A DNA stretch of 64,000 bases from Leptospira perdikensis (lineage in GTDB: Bacteria > Spirochaetota > Leptospiria > Leptospirales > Leptospiraceae): contig NZ_RQGA01000001.1 in NCBI RefSeq assembly GCF_004769575.1, forward strand, positions 62,001 through 126,000. The letters are read 5' to 3'. Below are positions 16,791-25,230 of the stretch, piece by piece. The position numbers and the translations under genes were made by a program. The notes beneath the pieces were generated by a model. The model was not told the DNA's origin. It worked only from the letters and a program-made list of their open reading frames with translations, and did not search any database. How positions within the stretch are numbered: position 1 is the first letter of the stretch; each line of letters opens with the position of its first letter.

Positions 16791-18826
16791 TAGCCTACCT
16801 TTAGTTTGTCTAATTCCTCTAAGAAATTCTTAGTTTCTGTGTCTCTATCCTTTGTTTCCATAGGGAAAAAAAGAACAGCGTCCTGAGACAGCTCGTTTAA
16901 AAACCGAGAGGGGGCACTCTCGATTTGCTCCCCAAATTTGCGTCTTGTACGAGCCGAAGTCAAGTACAATTTTCGTCTTGGGCGAGTCATACCCACGTAG
17001 AGAAGGCGTCTTTCTTCATCGACCACTTCCCCTTCTTCTTCTATAACACGTGAGTTCGGTAAAATTCCCTCTTCTAGGCCCACTAAAAATACTAAATCGT
17101 ATTCCAATCCTTTGGACTGGTGCATGGTCAAAAGCTGCACCCGGCGATCTTCCTCATCCTCTTTGGGTTCATCTTCCATGAGAAGGACGAGTCTCTGCAA
17201 AAAATCGAAAATCGTGGCTTTCCCCTCACGGCCCTCTTCTTCTTCAAAAAAGGACAACATATTCACAAGTTCACTTAAATTGTAGATCCGAGCTTTGACC
17301 ACCTTCTCCTCGGTTTCTTCCATCGAGATTTCTCGCTCGAATCCGATTTGGGTGACCATTTCCCGAAGTACAGGTGCCAGTTTCGGTGACATCGCAAACT
17401 TCTTTTTAAAAGCATCCACAAGTTCAACAAATTGGTAAATTTCTTGTCTGACCTTAGCTTTAACTTCGGGTAAATAGTCGGGACTCTCAATCATTTTATG
17501 AAAGACTTCGTATAAAGACAGTTTGTGGGTGAAGGCTTCCTCTTGGAGTTTTTGCATGGTTCCAGGCCCAATCCCACGTTTGGGGTAATTGATGATTCGT
17601 AATAAGGAATAATCATCCTTAGGATTTGCCACGTAACGTAGATAAGAAATACAATCTCTGATTTCTTTTCGATCAAAGAAATTATATCCGCCCACTACTT
17701 TATAAGGAATACTCCGATTTCGGAGTTCTTCTTCAAAAGGACGAGATTGGAAATTAGTGCGAAATAGGATGGCAATTTCTTTTCCCTTAAATTCATTTTT
17801 AATGAGTAAGGTCTGGATCCTTCCTGCCACAAAAATGGCTTCCTCTCTTTCATCTGCAGTTTCATAATATTCCACTCGTTCTGCTGAAGGGATACGGCTG
17901 TATAAAGTTTTTTCTTTACGGCCCTTGTTGTTTTGAATGAGCGAGTTGGCCGCTTGGATGATGAGCGAAGTTGATCTATAGTTTTCTAAAAGTCTGACCA
18001 CTTTGGCATGTGGAAATTCTCTTTCGAAATTAAGAATGAGTTGTACATTCGAACCACGAAATGCATAGATACTCTGATCGTCATCACCTACCACACAAAG
18101 GTTGTCACTTTTACCCCGAAACAAAGATAAAAACTCGTATTGGAGTTGGTTTGTGTCTTGGAATTCATCCACAAGATAATATTCATGTTTTCTTTGATAG
18201 TAAGCTGCAATTTCGGGAAACTCAGCTAACAAACGTTTAGGAAGTAAAATCAAATCATCAAAGTCAATGGCATTTTTTTCTTTAAGTCCATCTTCATACA
18301 TAGAAAAAACTTCTGCCGCAATGAGATCAAACTCACCAGTTTGGCCATTGTCTCTCGGGTGAACTTGTGTGTTTTTAGCATAAGATATGCGTCTTAAGAT
18401 TTCTTTGGGTGGAACCTTTTTAGGATCAAGGCGTTTTGATTTCAAAAGGTCGGAAACAAATGCTTCTTGATCGGTTCCGTTGAATAACAAAAAGGTTTCG
18501 TTATACCCGAGTTTGGTAATATGTTCTTTTACAATCTTTAAACCTAATGAGTGAAAGGTGGAAAGTGTAATTCCCTTTAGTTTTTCCCGTGGCACCATCT
18601 TACGAAGGCGTTCGGCCATCTCTTTCGCACTTTTGTTGGTAAAGGAAAGGGCAACAATTTTGCCCGCAGGGATTTTTACCCCTTCTACCATATGTGCGAT
18701 GCGGTTTGTGATGACCCGAGTTTTTCCTGACCCTGCTCCTGCGAAGACAAGAAGAGGGCCTTGGATGGTGGAAACTGCTTCCATTTGCGCCGCATTTAAT
18801 TTCATAGGGAGACCGGTAAGGGACAT
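16790..18826 (-). CDS. UvrD/PcrA/Rep-type superfamily 1 DNA helicase
   Basis: 678 residues, a normal length for PcrA/Rep. The helicase motifs are in order: Q motif LNAAQMEAV, Walker A FAGAGSGKTRVI, motif Ia SFTNKSAKEMAERL, motif II VDEFQDTN, motif III VGDDDQSIYAFRGS, motif IV LLENYRST, motif V TMHQSKGLEYD and motif VI YVGMTRPRRKLYL. It unwinds DNA 3'-5' in repair and replication restart. Whether it is the UvrD or the PcrA equivalent cannot be told from sequence alone. The start could also be Met8 (18805); neither has a strong ribosome-binding site. It lies 47 bases after the GST gene on the same strand. Confidence 0.93.
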   Translation of the reverse strand: MSLTGLPMKLNAAQMEAVSTIQGPLLVFAGAGSGKTRVITNRIAHMVEGVKIPAGKIVALSFTNKSAKEMAERLRKMVPREKLKGITLSTFHSLGLKIVKEHITKLGYNETFLLFNGTDQEAFVSDLLKSKRLDPKKVPPKEILRRISYAKNTQVHPRDNGQTGEFDLIAAEVFSMYEDGLKEKNAIDFDDLILLPKRLLAEFPEIAAYYQRKHEYYLVDEFQDTNQLQYEFLSLFRGKSDNLCVVGDDDQSIYAFRGSNVQLILNFEREFPHAKVVRLLENYRSTSLIIQAANSLIQNNKGRKEKTLYSRIPSAERVEYYETADEREEAIFVAGRIQTLLIKNEFKGKEIAILFRTNFQSRPFEEELRNRSIPYKVVGGYNFFDRKEIRDCISYLRYVANPKDDYSLLRIINYPKRGIGPGTMQKLQEEAFTHKLSLYEVFHKMIESPDYLPEVKAKVRQEIYQFVELVDAFKKKFAMSPKLAPVLREMVTQIGFEREISMEETEEKVVKARIYNLSELVNMLSFFEEEEGREGKATIFDFLQRLVLLMEDEPKEDEEDRRVQLLTMHQSKGLEYDLVFLVGLEEGILPNSRVIEEEGEVVDEERRLLYVGMTRPRRKLYLTSARTRRKFGEQIESAPSRFLNELSQDAVLFFPMETKDRDTETKNFLEELDKLKVG

Positions 18827-18873
18827 AATCTTGGTAAATCCGATCCGGTCGAGTGAAAAACGGCTGTTCTTTA

Positions 18874-19470
18874 TTACTTAGGAGCAGTTTCCTTCCAAGA
18901 TTTATTTTGGCCATGAAAGTTCAAAAAACTAGCAAAAATGGGATCCTCTTCCACTGGCAAAACGGAACGAAACCGAATCCAATCAAGAGCCGTAAAAAGT
19001 GCCATTTCAGAAAGTCCCGTTTTCCCATCGGTAAAGAAAAAATGACCGTTTAACTCTTGTTTGATATAATCAAGAATAGAGCTGATTCGGAGTGCATTTT
19101 TTGTGAGATAAGGGGCCGCATCTGGTTTGATCCCTTCTTTATTCAGGTAAAATAAAAGAATTCCATTATCAAGTGCCTGATCAATGGCAGTTTGTATGTT
19201 GGCCTCTCGGTAATGGTGAGGGCCATTTTTGGGTCGGAAGTTTCCGAATCCTTTGGTTTCAAAAAGATAGTCTGTGATTGTATGGCTGTCCCAAATTTTT
19301 ACATCGTCTATTTCCGCATAAGGAATCTTCCAAAGCGGATTTTTTTCACGTAACTCTTTTTGACCGGCCTCGGTCATTGTATCCACTAGGGTAAATGGAA
19401 TTCCTAGTTCCAAACAAAGAAAACGAATTCGTCTTACATAAGGAGAAGTGATACTACCATATAATTTCAT
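18874..19470 (-). CDS. Glutathione S-transferase family protein
   Basis: 198 residues. The N-terminal thioredoxin-like half has MKLYGSITSPYVRRIRFLCLELG, with Ser6/Ser8 near the glutathione site. NPLWKIPYAEID follows, with the cis-proline typical of GST. WDSHTITDYL takes the place of the usual ES(R/L)AI segment. The C-terminal half is all-helical, as expected. The substrate is unknown; related enzymes detoxify electrophiles or isomerise small metabolites. It is divergently transcribed from the Nudix gene (124-base gap) and precedes the helicase gene. Confidence 0.88.
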   Translation of the reverse strand: MKLYGSITSPYVRRIRFLCLELGIPFTLVDTMTEAGQKELREKNPLWKIPYAEIDDVKIWDSHTITDYLFETKGFGNFRPKNGPHHYREANIQTAIDQALDNGILLFYLNKEGIKPDAAPYLTKNALRISSILDYIKQELNGHFFFTDGKTGLSEMALFTALDWIRFRSVLPVEEDPIFASFLNFHGQNKSWKETAPK

Positions 19471-19594
19471 ATAGAGATAGTATTCCTACCGCTCCACATC
19501 CTTCAAGAGTAAGATTTTGATAATTTTAAAAAAGTGAGAAAATCTCTATACAATTCTTAGAATCAGAATATCCCTTGTTCGAAGGAAAAACAAA

Positions 19595-20137
19595 ATGAAA
19601 GAACGAAAAAACTGGAAAGATCTATTCCCTACTCCGATTTACACCCTAGCCAGTTTTGATATCAAACTTCCTCGTTCTGAAGAAGAAAAAACCTATTATT
19701 TATTAAAATCCAAAAATTGGGTCAATGTAATCCCTATCACAAAGTCGGGTGAAATTTTACTCATCAAACAATACAGACATGGAATTGGTGAGGAGAGTTT
19801 AGAAATCCCGGGAGGGATTGTGGATGAAGAAGGACCCGGTTCCGAATTAGAATCGGCCATCCGAGAACTCAGAGAAGAAACAGGTTATGCCACTGACAGT
19901 TCAAAATACAAACTTCTTTCTAAGTTTTCCGGCAACCCGGCTATGTTTACCAATTGGTCTTATTCCTATGTAGCCTATGATGTGGAGTTAATTCACGATG
20001 TGGAGTTTGATGAAGGGGAAGACATTGAAATCATTTTAAAAAAACCAGAACAAGTAAAACAACTGTTACTCGATGGAACCATCCACCACCCTCACATGGC
20101 CGCAGCCCTTGGGATTTATTTTTTACAATCTAAGTAA
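19595..20137 (+). CDS. Nudix hydrolase, ADP-ribose pyrophosphatase-like
   Basis: 180 residues. A Nudix box runs from about residue 73 to 98: GGIVDEEG, then AIRELREETGY, with the REExEEG core intact. It has a few extra residues between the first Glu and the RE pair compared with the canonical GX5EX7REUXEEXGU spacing. Arrangement and length match ADP-ribose and sugar-nucleotide pyrophosphatases (LIKQYRHG before the box is typical of that group). The likely reaction is cleavage of a nucleoside diphosphate sugar to NMP and sugar phosphate. It is probably monocistronic; a stem-loop lies 47 bases after the stop. Confidence 0.9.
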   Translation: MKERKNWKDLFPTPIYTLASFDIKLPRSEEEKTYYLLKSKNWVNVIPITKSGEILLIKQYRHGIGEESLEIPGGIVDEEGPGSELESAIRELREETGYATDSSKYKLLSKFSGNPAMFTNWSYSYVAYDVELIHDVEFDEGEDIEIILKKPEQVKQLLLDGTIHHPHMAAALGIYFLQSK

Positions 20138-20183
20138 GATAACCGAAGTCATGTAGAGTTTTTTACTAGGGATCATTCGGAAA

Positions 20184-20207
20184 AATAGATTCATACTTGA
20201 ATCTATT
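20184..20207. terminator. Perfect 10-bp stem-loop after the Nudix gene, possible terminator
   Basis: AATAGATTCA (20184-20193), loop TACT, TGAATCTATT (20198-20207). The stem is perfect but A+T-rich. On the plus strand it is followed by CTAAAAAAAG and not a U-tract, so intrinsic termination of the Nudix transcript is uncertain. An operator for the downstream gene is an alternative. Confidence 0.35.
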
Positions 20208-20291
20208 CTAAAAAAAGACAAGGATCTACGTTTAGAAAAATCCCCAAGATTTTCGAAATTGCTGGAAAATTAAACATTAGTTTGAGACACT

Positions 20292-21086
20292 ATGTTTATG
20301 AGAAAGTCCATCGCCCATTCAATCCTAGTACTTATCATAGTATTCAGTCAATTTCCGCTTTTTGCTGAAGGTGACGAAACATTAGAACCCATTACCATCA
20401 CAGTTCAAAAGGGAGAAACTCTCTCTCTCATTTCAGAAAGGCATCTTTCTGATCCTAAACGTTGGCCAGAACTTCTCAAACATAACAAAATTCCCAATCC
20501 TGATCTTATCAAACCAGGTTTATCATTAGTTGTTCCCGTTTTTCTTCGAAAGGCAGTCGTTGGAGTCACAGAATTTGTGATGGGGCAAGTAGAATGGAAT
20601 GGAACTGGTGGAAAAGGTCCTTGGGTTCCCCTCAAATTAGGACAAGAACTCCACCCAAATGATCAAATTAAAACTGTAGGCAAGGGAAAAACTGACCTTC
20701 ATATCAATAACGTAGGTATGGTGCGAATTTTAACGAATAGCCATTTTGAAGTGAAAGGTGCTGAGAAAAAAGGCGGTGCCGTAACGGTTGCCCTTTTTAA
20801 AGGAAGTTTGGATGCCAAAGTCACAAAATCCAACCCACCAACCACAGAACACAAGTTCAATATTGTGAGTCCGTCTTCCACTGCGGGTGTTCGGGGAACT
20901 GAATTCCGTGTAGAGTTAGATGATAAACTCAGCTCGACCATTTCCTGTTTTGAAGGGGTGGTAGACGTAGCAGCACAAGGAAAAACTGTTGAGTTGAAAC
21001 AAGGGATGGCAACTTTTGTAGAGAAAGGGAAGTCACCCGTACAACCTTATAAAATTCCAGAAGCACCACGCCTCAAAGAAGAATAG
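20292..21086 (+). CDS. Exported LysM-FecR domain protein
   Basis: 264 residues. A signal peptide (core about 8-24, ending LFAEG) leads to a LysM domain at about 34-85 (ITVQKGETLSLISERHLSD, then WPELLKHNKIPNPDLIKPG), which binds peptidoglycan. A FecR domain follows, about 115-245, with LHINNVGMVRILTNSHFEV, the core STAGVRGTEFRVEL, and CFEGVVDVAAQGKTVEL. FecR in iron-sensing systems is an anti-sigma-type periplasmic sensor, but here there is no membrane helix or sigma gene. This secreted LysM-FecR form is therefore probably structural or a ligand binder. Met3 (20298) is an alternative start. The next gene begins 7 bases after the stop. Confidence 0.88.
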   Translation: MFMRKSIAHSILVLIIVFSQFPLFAEGDETLEPITITVQKGETLSLISERHLSDPKRWPELLKHNKIPNPDLIKPGLSLVVPVFLRKAVVGVTEFVMGQVEWNGTGGKGPWVPLKLGQELHPNDQIKTVGKGKTDLHINNVGMVRILTNSHFEVKGAEKKGGAVTVALFKGSLDAKVTKSNPPTTEHKFNIVSPSSTAGVRGTEFRVELDDKLSSTISCFEGVVDVAAQGKTVELKQGMATFVEKGKSPVQPYKIPEAPRLKEE

Positions 21087-21093
21087 AAGGAAT

Positions 21094-22077
21094 ATGAATC
21101 GAAATTTATTACTGATCCTTGGAATTGTTTTTTTAACATTTAGTTCTCTTTTTTCCAAACCAAAAAGAGAACTTCGGATTGCAATTGATGCCGAACCAGA
21201 AGCCAATTTTGAATTGGAACTTTGGCAAGAAAAACCAAATGAAAATGGGGATAGCATAGCTCCAAAGCCACCCGAATCCATTCAGTTTAAGGGAAACAGA
21301 ATCACTGTGACTCCAAAAGATGATTTCGAATACTTTCGTGTGCGCAGGTTAGGTGAATATGGAGCCAAAGGATTTTGGACCCAAGTATATTCTACAAATG
21401 TAGATCCGGGATCCCCACTTTCTGTTCCCAAGGAATATGTGGGTAAAAAAGTTTTTACACCCAAACAAGAACCTAAAAAAGCAACCTCCGTCATTTCCAC
21501 CGATAGTTTTGTCATTGTAAAAACAAAAGAGGAATCCATTCGTTATTTAACCAAGGATCAGTTGACTTTACATCCGAGTGATGATGCATCAGGTGTTGCC
21601 GAAGTTCGGTTTCGCATCAACGGTGGTCATTGGAATTCAAGCAAAGCCATGACATCCATTCCTATTCAAGAAGAAGGCAGTTATAAGTTTTTATACTTCT
21701 CTCTTGACCAGGCGGGAAATAAAGAACCGATACAAGTTTTAGACTTTATTAAGGATGTAACGGCCCCAGAAACAAAACTCGAATGGGTCGGACCTAGTTC
21801 AATGGGCAAAGGAAGAACTCAATTCCTTTCGCCAGAAACTAAAATCAAACTCACTGCAAACGATAAATTAAGTGGGCCAAAAGATATTTTAACAGCTTAT
21901 ACCTGTCAGTCGGGAACTCAAACAGAATTTAAGGCCTATACGGCGGAGATTTCGATTACAGACCTAAAGTCTGTTTGTAAGGGATCATTTCAACTTTTTT
22001 ACTATGCCGTTGATCAGGTAGGAAATGAAGAGGCAGTCAAAACTTTAAATTTTCAATTGGGTAGCGAATCCAATTGA
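21094..22077 (+). CDS. Exported protein with two OmpL47-like / Ig-like repeats
   Basis: 327 residues with a signal peptide (about 1-20, LFSKPKR after). Two related beta units are visible. One is around 150-215, ending FLYFSLDQAGNKE. The other is around 220-325, containing LSPETKIKLTANDKLSGP and ending LFYYAVDQVGNEE. The closing Y-x-DxxGNxE motif is typical of OmpL47-type and bacterial Ig-like domains of Leptospira. It directly follows the LysM-FecR gene (7-base gap), so the two are probably made together and may interact in the envelope. There are two Cys in the last repeat. The function is unknown. Confidence 0.75.
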   Translation: MNRNLLLILGIVFLTFSSLFSKPKRELRIAIDAEPEANFELELWQEKPNENGDSIAPKPPESIQFKGNRITVTPKDDFEYFRVRRLGEYGAKGFWTQVYSTNVDPGSPLSVPKEYVGKKVFTPKQEPKKATSVISTDSFVIVKTKEESIRYLTKDQLTLHPSDDASGVAEVRFRINGGHWNSSKAMTSIPIQEEGSYKFLYFSLDQAGNKEPIQVLDFIKDVTAPETKLEWVGPSSMGKGRTQFLSPETKIKLTANDKLSGPKDILTAYTCQSGTQTEFKAYTAEISITDLKSVCKGSFQLFYYAVDQVGNEEAVKTLNFQLGSESN

Positions 22078-22136
22078 TAGGACAAACTAGATTGTCGATT
22101 GCTCTCCATTTTCGACAATAAACATTGGTCAAAGAG

Positions 22137-23378
22137 ATGAAGAAAAACCTTTCTTTGGCCATTTTCAAACACAGAGACTTCCGATTTTTTATTGTAGCAA
22201 GGTTCTTTATGGTCCTTGCAATTAACATCCAAGCAACCATTGTTGGTTGGCAAGTTTACGAACTCACAGGTAGTGTTTTAGACTTGGGGCTTGTTGGACT
22301 TTTTGAAGCAGTTCCATCTATTGTTGTTTCACTCTATGCAGGGCATTTAGCTGATCTTCGCGATCGTCGTAATATCATTGTTATTTGTTTATTCTTTTTA
22401 TTGATTTGTTCTCTCACTTTATTTGCATTCACAGGACCTCTCTCCTTTTTATTAGAAACCTATAAAGCTTATCCTATATTTTTAGTCATTTTGGTTTCTG
22501 GAATTGCCAGAGGTTTTATCTCCCCTGCTATCTTTAGTTTTGTTACACAACTAGTTCCAAGAGAACATTACCCACATTCAGCAGCATGGATGGGAACTTC
22601 TTTCCAAGCTGGTGCCGTGATTGGTCCGGCTCTCGGTGGAATTGTCTATGGAAGTTTTGGAATGCAAGCAGCTTATGCACTTGATTCCGTTTGTATTGGA
22701 CTTCCGTTTTTACTTTTCTTTTGGATCGCAAAACGCAGTTTACCGGAACGAAAGGAAAAAGAGGCTCTAAAAGATAGTCTTCTCAAAGGCCTTCGTTTTG
22801 TTTTAAAAAATGAAATCATGTTAGGTGCAATGGCCCTGGATATGTTTGCCGTTCTTTTTGGAGGAGCAGTGGCTCTTCTACCAGTTTATGCCAAAGACAT
22901 TCTCTTTGTTGGTTCAGAAGGACTTGGCTACCTACGTGCTGCACCATCCCTCGGTGCTCTCCTTATGGCTTACTACCTAACTTACAAACCACCTCTTGAA
23001 AAATCAGGGCGCGTTTTGTTATTCTGTGTTTTTGGATTTGGGGTTTGTATGTTGGTTTTTGGCCTTTCCCATTCCTTTCTTTTGTCCCTATTGGCGTTAT
23101 TCCTATCCGGGGTTTTTGATAGTGTTTCGGTTGTGGTTCGTTCCACCATTATGCAAACCATGACTCCCGAAGATATGCGCGGACGTGTGAGTGCCATCAA
23201 TAAAGTTTTTATTGGCTCTTCCAATGAAATTGGCGCTTTTGAATCAGGGGTTTCCGCAAAGTTTTTAGGTCCCGTGGGGTCTGTCGTTTTTGGTGCCACA
23301 ATGACCATTCTCATTGTATTCTTTACTTTCCGGTTATCTCCTAAGCTGAAAGAATTAGAACTGAAAAACTGGGTTTAA
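22137..23378 (+). CDS. MFS transporter, EntS/MFS_3-like
   Basis: 413 residues with about 12 hydrophobic segments. The N-terminus MKKNLSLAIFKHRDFRFFIVARF, the loop 2-3 motif GHLADLRDRRNIIV (the G-x3-D-x-x-DRR form of the MFS signature) and GARxPMA-free helices resemble the MFS_3 group, which exports siderophores and drugs. An in-frame TTG at 22125 would add four residues; the ATG at 22137 is preferred because family members start at this point, although neither codon has a strong ribosome-binding site. The substrate cannot be inferred. Upstream is the OmpL47-like gene; 43 bases downstream is a small conserved-looking ORF. Confidence 0.88.
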   Translation: MKKNLSLAIFKHRDFRFFIVARFFMVLAINIQATIVGWQVYELTGSVLDLGLVGLFEAVPSIVVSLYAGHLADLRDRRNIIVICLFFLLICSLTLFAFTGPLSFLLETYKAYPIFLVILVSGIARGFISPAIFSFVTQLVPREHYPHSAAWMGTSFQAGAVIGPALGGIVYGSFGMQAAYALDSVCIGLPFLLFFWIAKRSLPERKEKEALKDSLLKGLRFVLKNEIMLGAMALDMFAVLFGGAVALLPVYAKDILFVGSEGLGYLRAAPSLGALLMAYYLTYKPPLEKSGRVLLFCVFGFGVCMLVFGLSHSFLLSLLALFLSGVFDSVSVVVRSTIMQTMTPEDMRGRVSAINKVFIGSSNEIGAFESGVSAKFLGPVGSVVFGATMTILIVFFTFRLSPKLKELELKNWV

Positions 23379-23421
23379 AAATGCTTGGAAAATCTCTTTT
23401 CTAGGGAATACTGGACAAGCC

Positions 23422-23607
23422 ATGTCAGATTTGATCCATGATTCCAAACTTCCAGAAGATAAAAAACATACCTTAGTTCTTCTCATTCAAACGATGTTAA
23501 ACGATGTGAATAAACAAATCACTCATTTAGGAATCAATAACTACATGAAACTCCAAGATGATATAGCGAAAATTTTGGTTCCAGTCATTGAAGATAAAAT
23601 GGAATGA
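23422..23607 (+). CDS. Small hypothetical protein
   Basis: 61 residues, mostly helical and charged (MSDLIHDSKLPEDKKHTLVL at the start). There is no signal peptide or membrane segment. It ends one base before the convergent PLD lipoprotein gene, and its codon usage resembles that of its neighbours. I do not recognise a family. It is kept because it fits the only gap between the MFS gene and the minus-strand cluster and starts with an ATG. Confidence 0.5.
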   Translation: MSDLIHDSKLPEDKKHTLVLLIQTMLNDVNKQITHLGINNYMKLQDDIAKILVPVIEDKME

Positions 23608-25230
23608 CTAGTCATTAGAACAAATTGGTGGAATTTTCCCAGTAACCTCGAATCGATTCATGAGAAAGACCATCCATTCCGGTGGTTTGTTTTTTTCTTT
23701 TGTATGGCAAAAAGAAAGGACTTGGGTTTTTGTATGAACCCAAAACCATAAGTTCTTTCCCTTCCAAAAGTCCGTCTCACCCAAAATGGTAGAATTGGCA
23801 TCCAGGACAAAACTCTGTTTGGGATGAGAACCGTCCCAAATAGATAGAGAATCCACCTTCTCCCCATTCGAAAGACCAACTCTAGTTCCCAAAAAGTAAT
23901 TTTGTAAAAGTAATTGCAAATGGCTTCCTTCACTTTCTTCCCAAATGGGATCGGGTCCATTAACCGTAAAAAGAAACCTTTCCCCCTCTTTTGACCGGAT
24001 CACTCCCGTTAACCCTAAACTTTGTCGATAAGCACTGGCCAGAGCATTCGAATTGGTATCAAATCCTCCTTCACTATTGAATAAAACATTAGTTTGGAAA
24101 ATTGAGTTTTGAAATCTTTGGATGGTAAACAGTCGCAATTGACTTTCTAAATTCAAATTTGTTGCCCCAGGACTCACTGCCAGATTGGTTAAAGGAAGGG
24201 CTAACCAGAGAATCCGTTTCCACTCCATTAAAAATTCATTTGCGATTTTTTCATGATCCAATTTCACAAAGATTTCTTTGTTTTTATCTCTGGCAGAAAC
24301 AGAATAATTATAAGATCCCGTATATACAATGCGATCATCAATTAACATAGTTTTGTGGTGTAACAATCCCCCAAGATATCGATCGTTTTTATAAACAAAA
24401 TCAACATTCCCATCTTCATAAATTTGTGAAGGATAAGCCAACTGTTGACTGAGATACATCCCTTCTGGATTTACAGTCATTGGTGCATTATAAATTCCTT
24501 CGACCCGAACTCCTCTTCGACTTGCTTCTACGAGTTTCAAACTAAGGATGGGGTCATAATGAGAGTAAATTAAGTATTTGATGGAATGTTTGGCAGAGTC
24601 CACAGCATCCAGTAACTGCTGTTGGATCTCAAGGCCTGCTTCTGGCGAAGTCCAATAAAGAAGTGGTCCAATCCTGAAAAAACCCTTAGGATTTTTTCCT
24701 TCGAGTGTGGATGTGATTGCCGAAACCTCGCCTAAAGGAATGTCTTGAATCCAAAAGACATTATTGTCTGTCTCCAGTCCATGTGTGGTAAAGTTACCAG
24801 TCCCTGTAAAAAAACGAACTCCATCAAAAATCCAGATTTTAGTATGATGGATTCCAGACCCTGACCATCTTTGAATATCTAAACCAAGAGACTCGAGTTC
24901 TGTATATTCTTCTTGTTTATCACCAAACAGTTGAATTTGAACACCCATTCTCTTTTTTAAATAAAGTTCAGTAAGGATTTCATAATCGTCTATGGAATAC
25001 AAATAAGCTCGAATTGATACTTTGGCTTTACGGATTTCTGTGAGTAAAATATCCTTTACGATTCTTTTTTTCTCTGCGGCAACTTCACGACCGGGATAAG
25101 AGAAGTTGATTTCTGAAAGAGGAGAGTTGGGAAATAAAATTGAAGAAAGGTCCTTATGGGATTTTGATTTTTGACAAAAAAGTAGAGATGACAAAACAAA
25201 AATCAAAACTAGGAAACGATTTTTTTTCAT
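23608..25230 (-). CDS. Putative lipoprotein with phospholipase D fold (two HKD motifs)
   Basis: 540 residues. The signal peptide ends LLFC (Cys19), a lipobox. Both catalytic PLD half-sites are complete: HTKIWIFD at 129-136, followed by GTGNF, and HHKTMLID at 291-298, followed by TGSYNYS. A single chain thus forms an active pseudo-dimer that should cleave or transfer a phosphodiester, in either a phospholipid or a nucleic acid. The C-terminal 170 residues are beta-rich and unassigned. Its ATG overlaps the stop of the upstream gene by 4 bases (ATGA), and it closes a three-gene coupled cassette. The location is probably the cell surface or periplasm. The substrate (DNA, lipid or cardiolipin synthesis) is open. 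Confidence 0.88.
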   Translation of the reverse strand: MKKNRFLVLIFVLSSLLFCQKSKSHKDLSSILFPNSPLSEINFSYPGREVAAEKKRIVKDILLTEIRKAKVSIRAYLYSIDDYEILTELYLKKRMGVQIQLFGDKQEEYTELESLGLDIQRWSGSGIHHTKIWIFDGVRFFTGTGNFTTHGLETDNNVFWIQDIPLGEVSAITSTLEGKNPKGFFRIGPLLYWTSPEAGLEIQQQLLDAVDSAKHSIKYLIYSHYDPILSLKLVEASRRGVRVEGIYNAPMTVNPEGMYLSQQLAYPSQIYEDGNVDFVYKNDRYLGGLLHHKTMLIDDRIVYTGSYNYSVSARDKNKEIFVKLDHEKIANEFLMEWKRILWLALPLTNLAVSPGATNLNLESQLRLFTIQRFQNSIFQTNVLFNSEGGFDTNSNALASAYRQSLGLTGVIRSKEGERFLFTVNGPDPIWEESEGSHLQLLLQNYFLGTRVGLSNGEKVDSLSIWDGSHPKQSFVLDANSTILGETDFWKGKNLWFWVHTKTQVLSFCHTKEKNKPPEWMVFLMNRFEVTGKIPPICSND

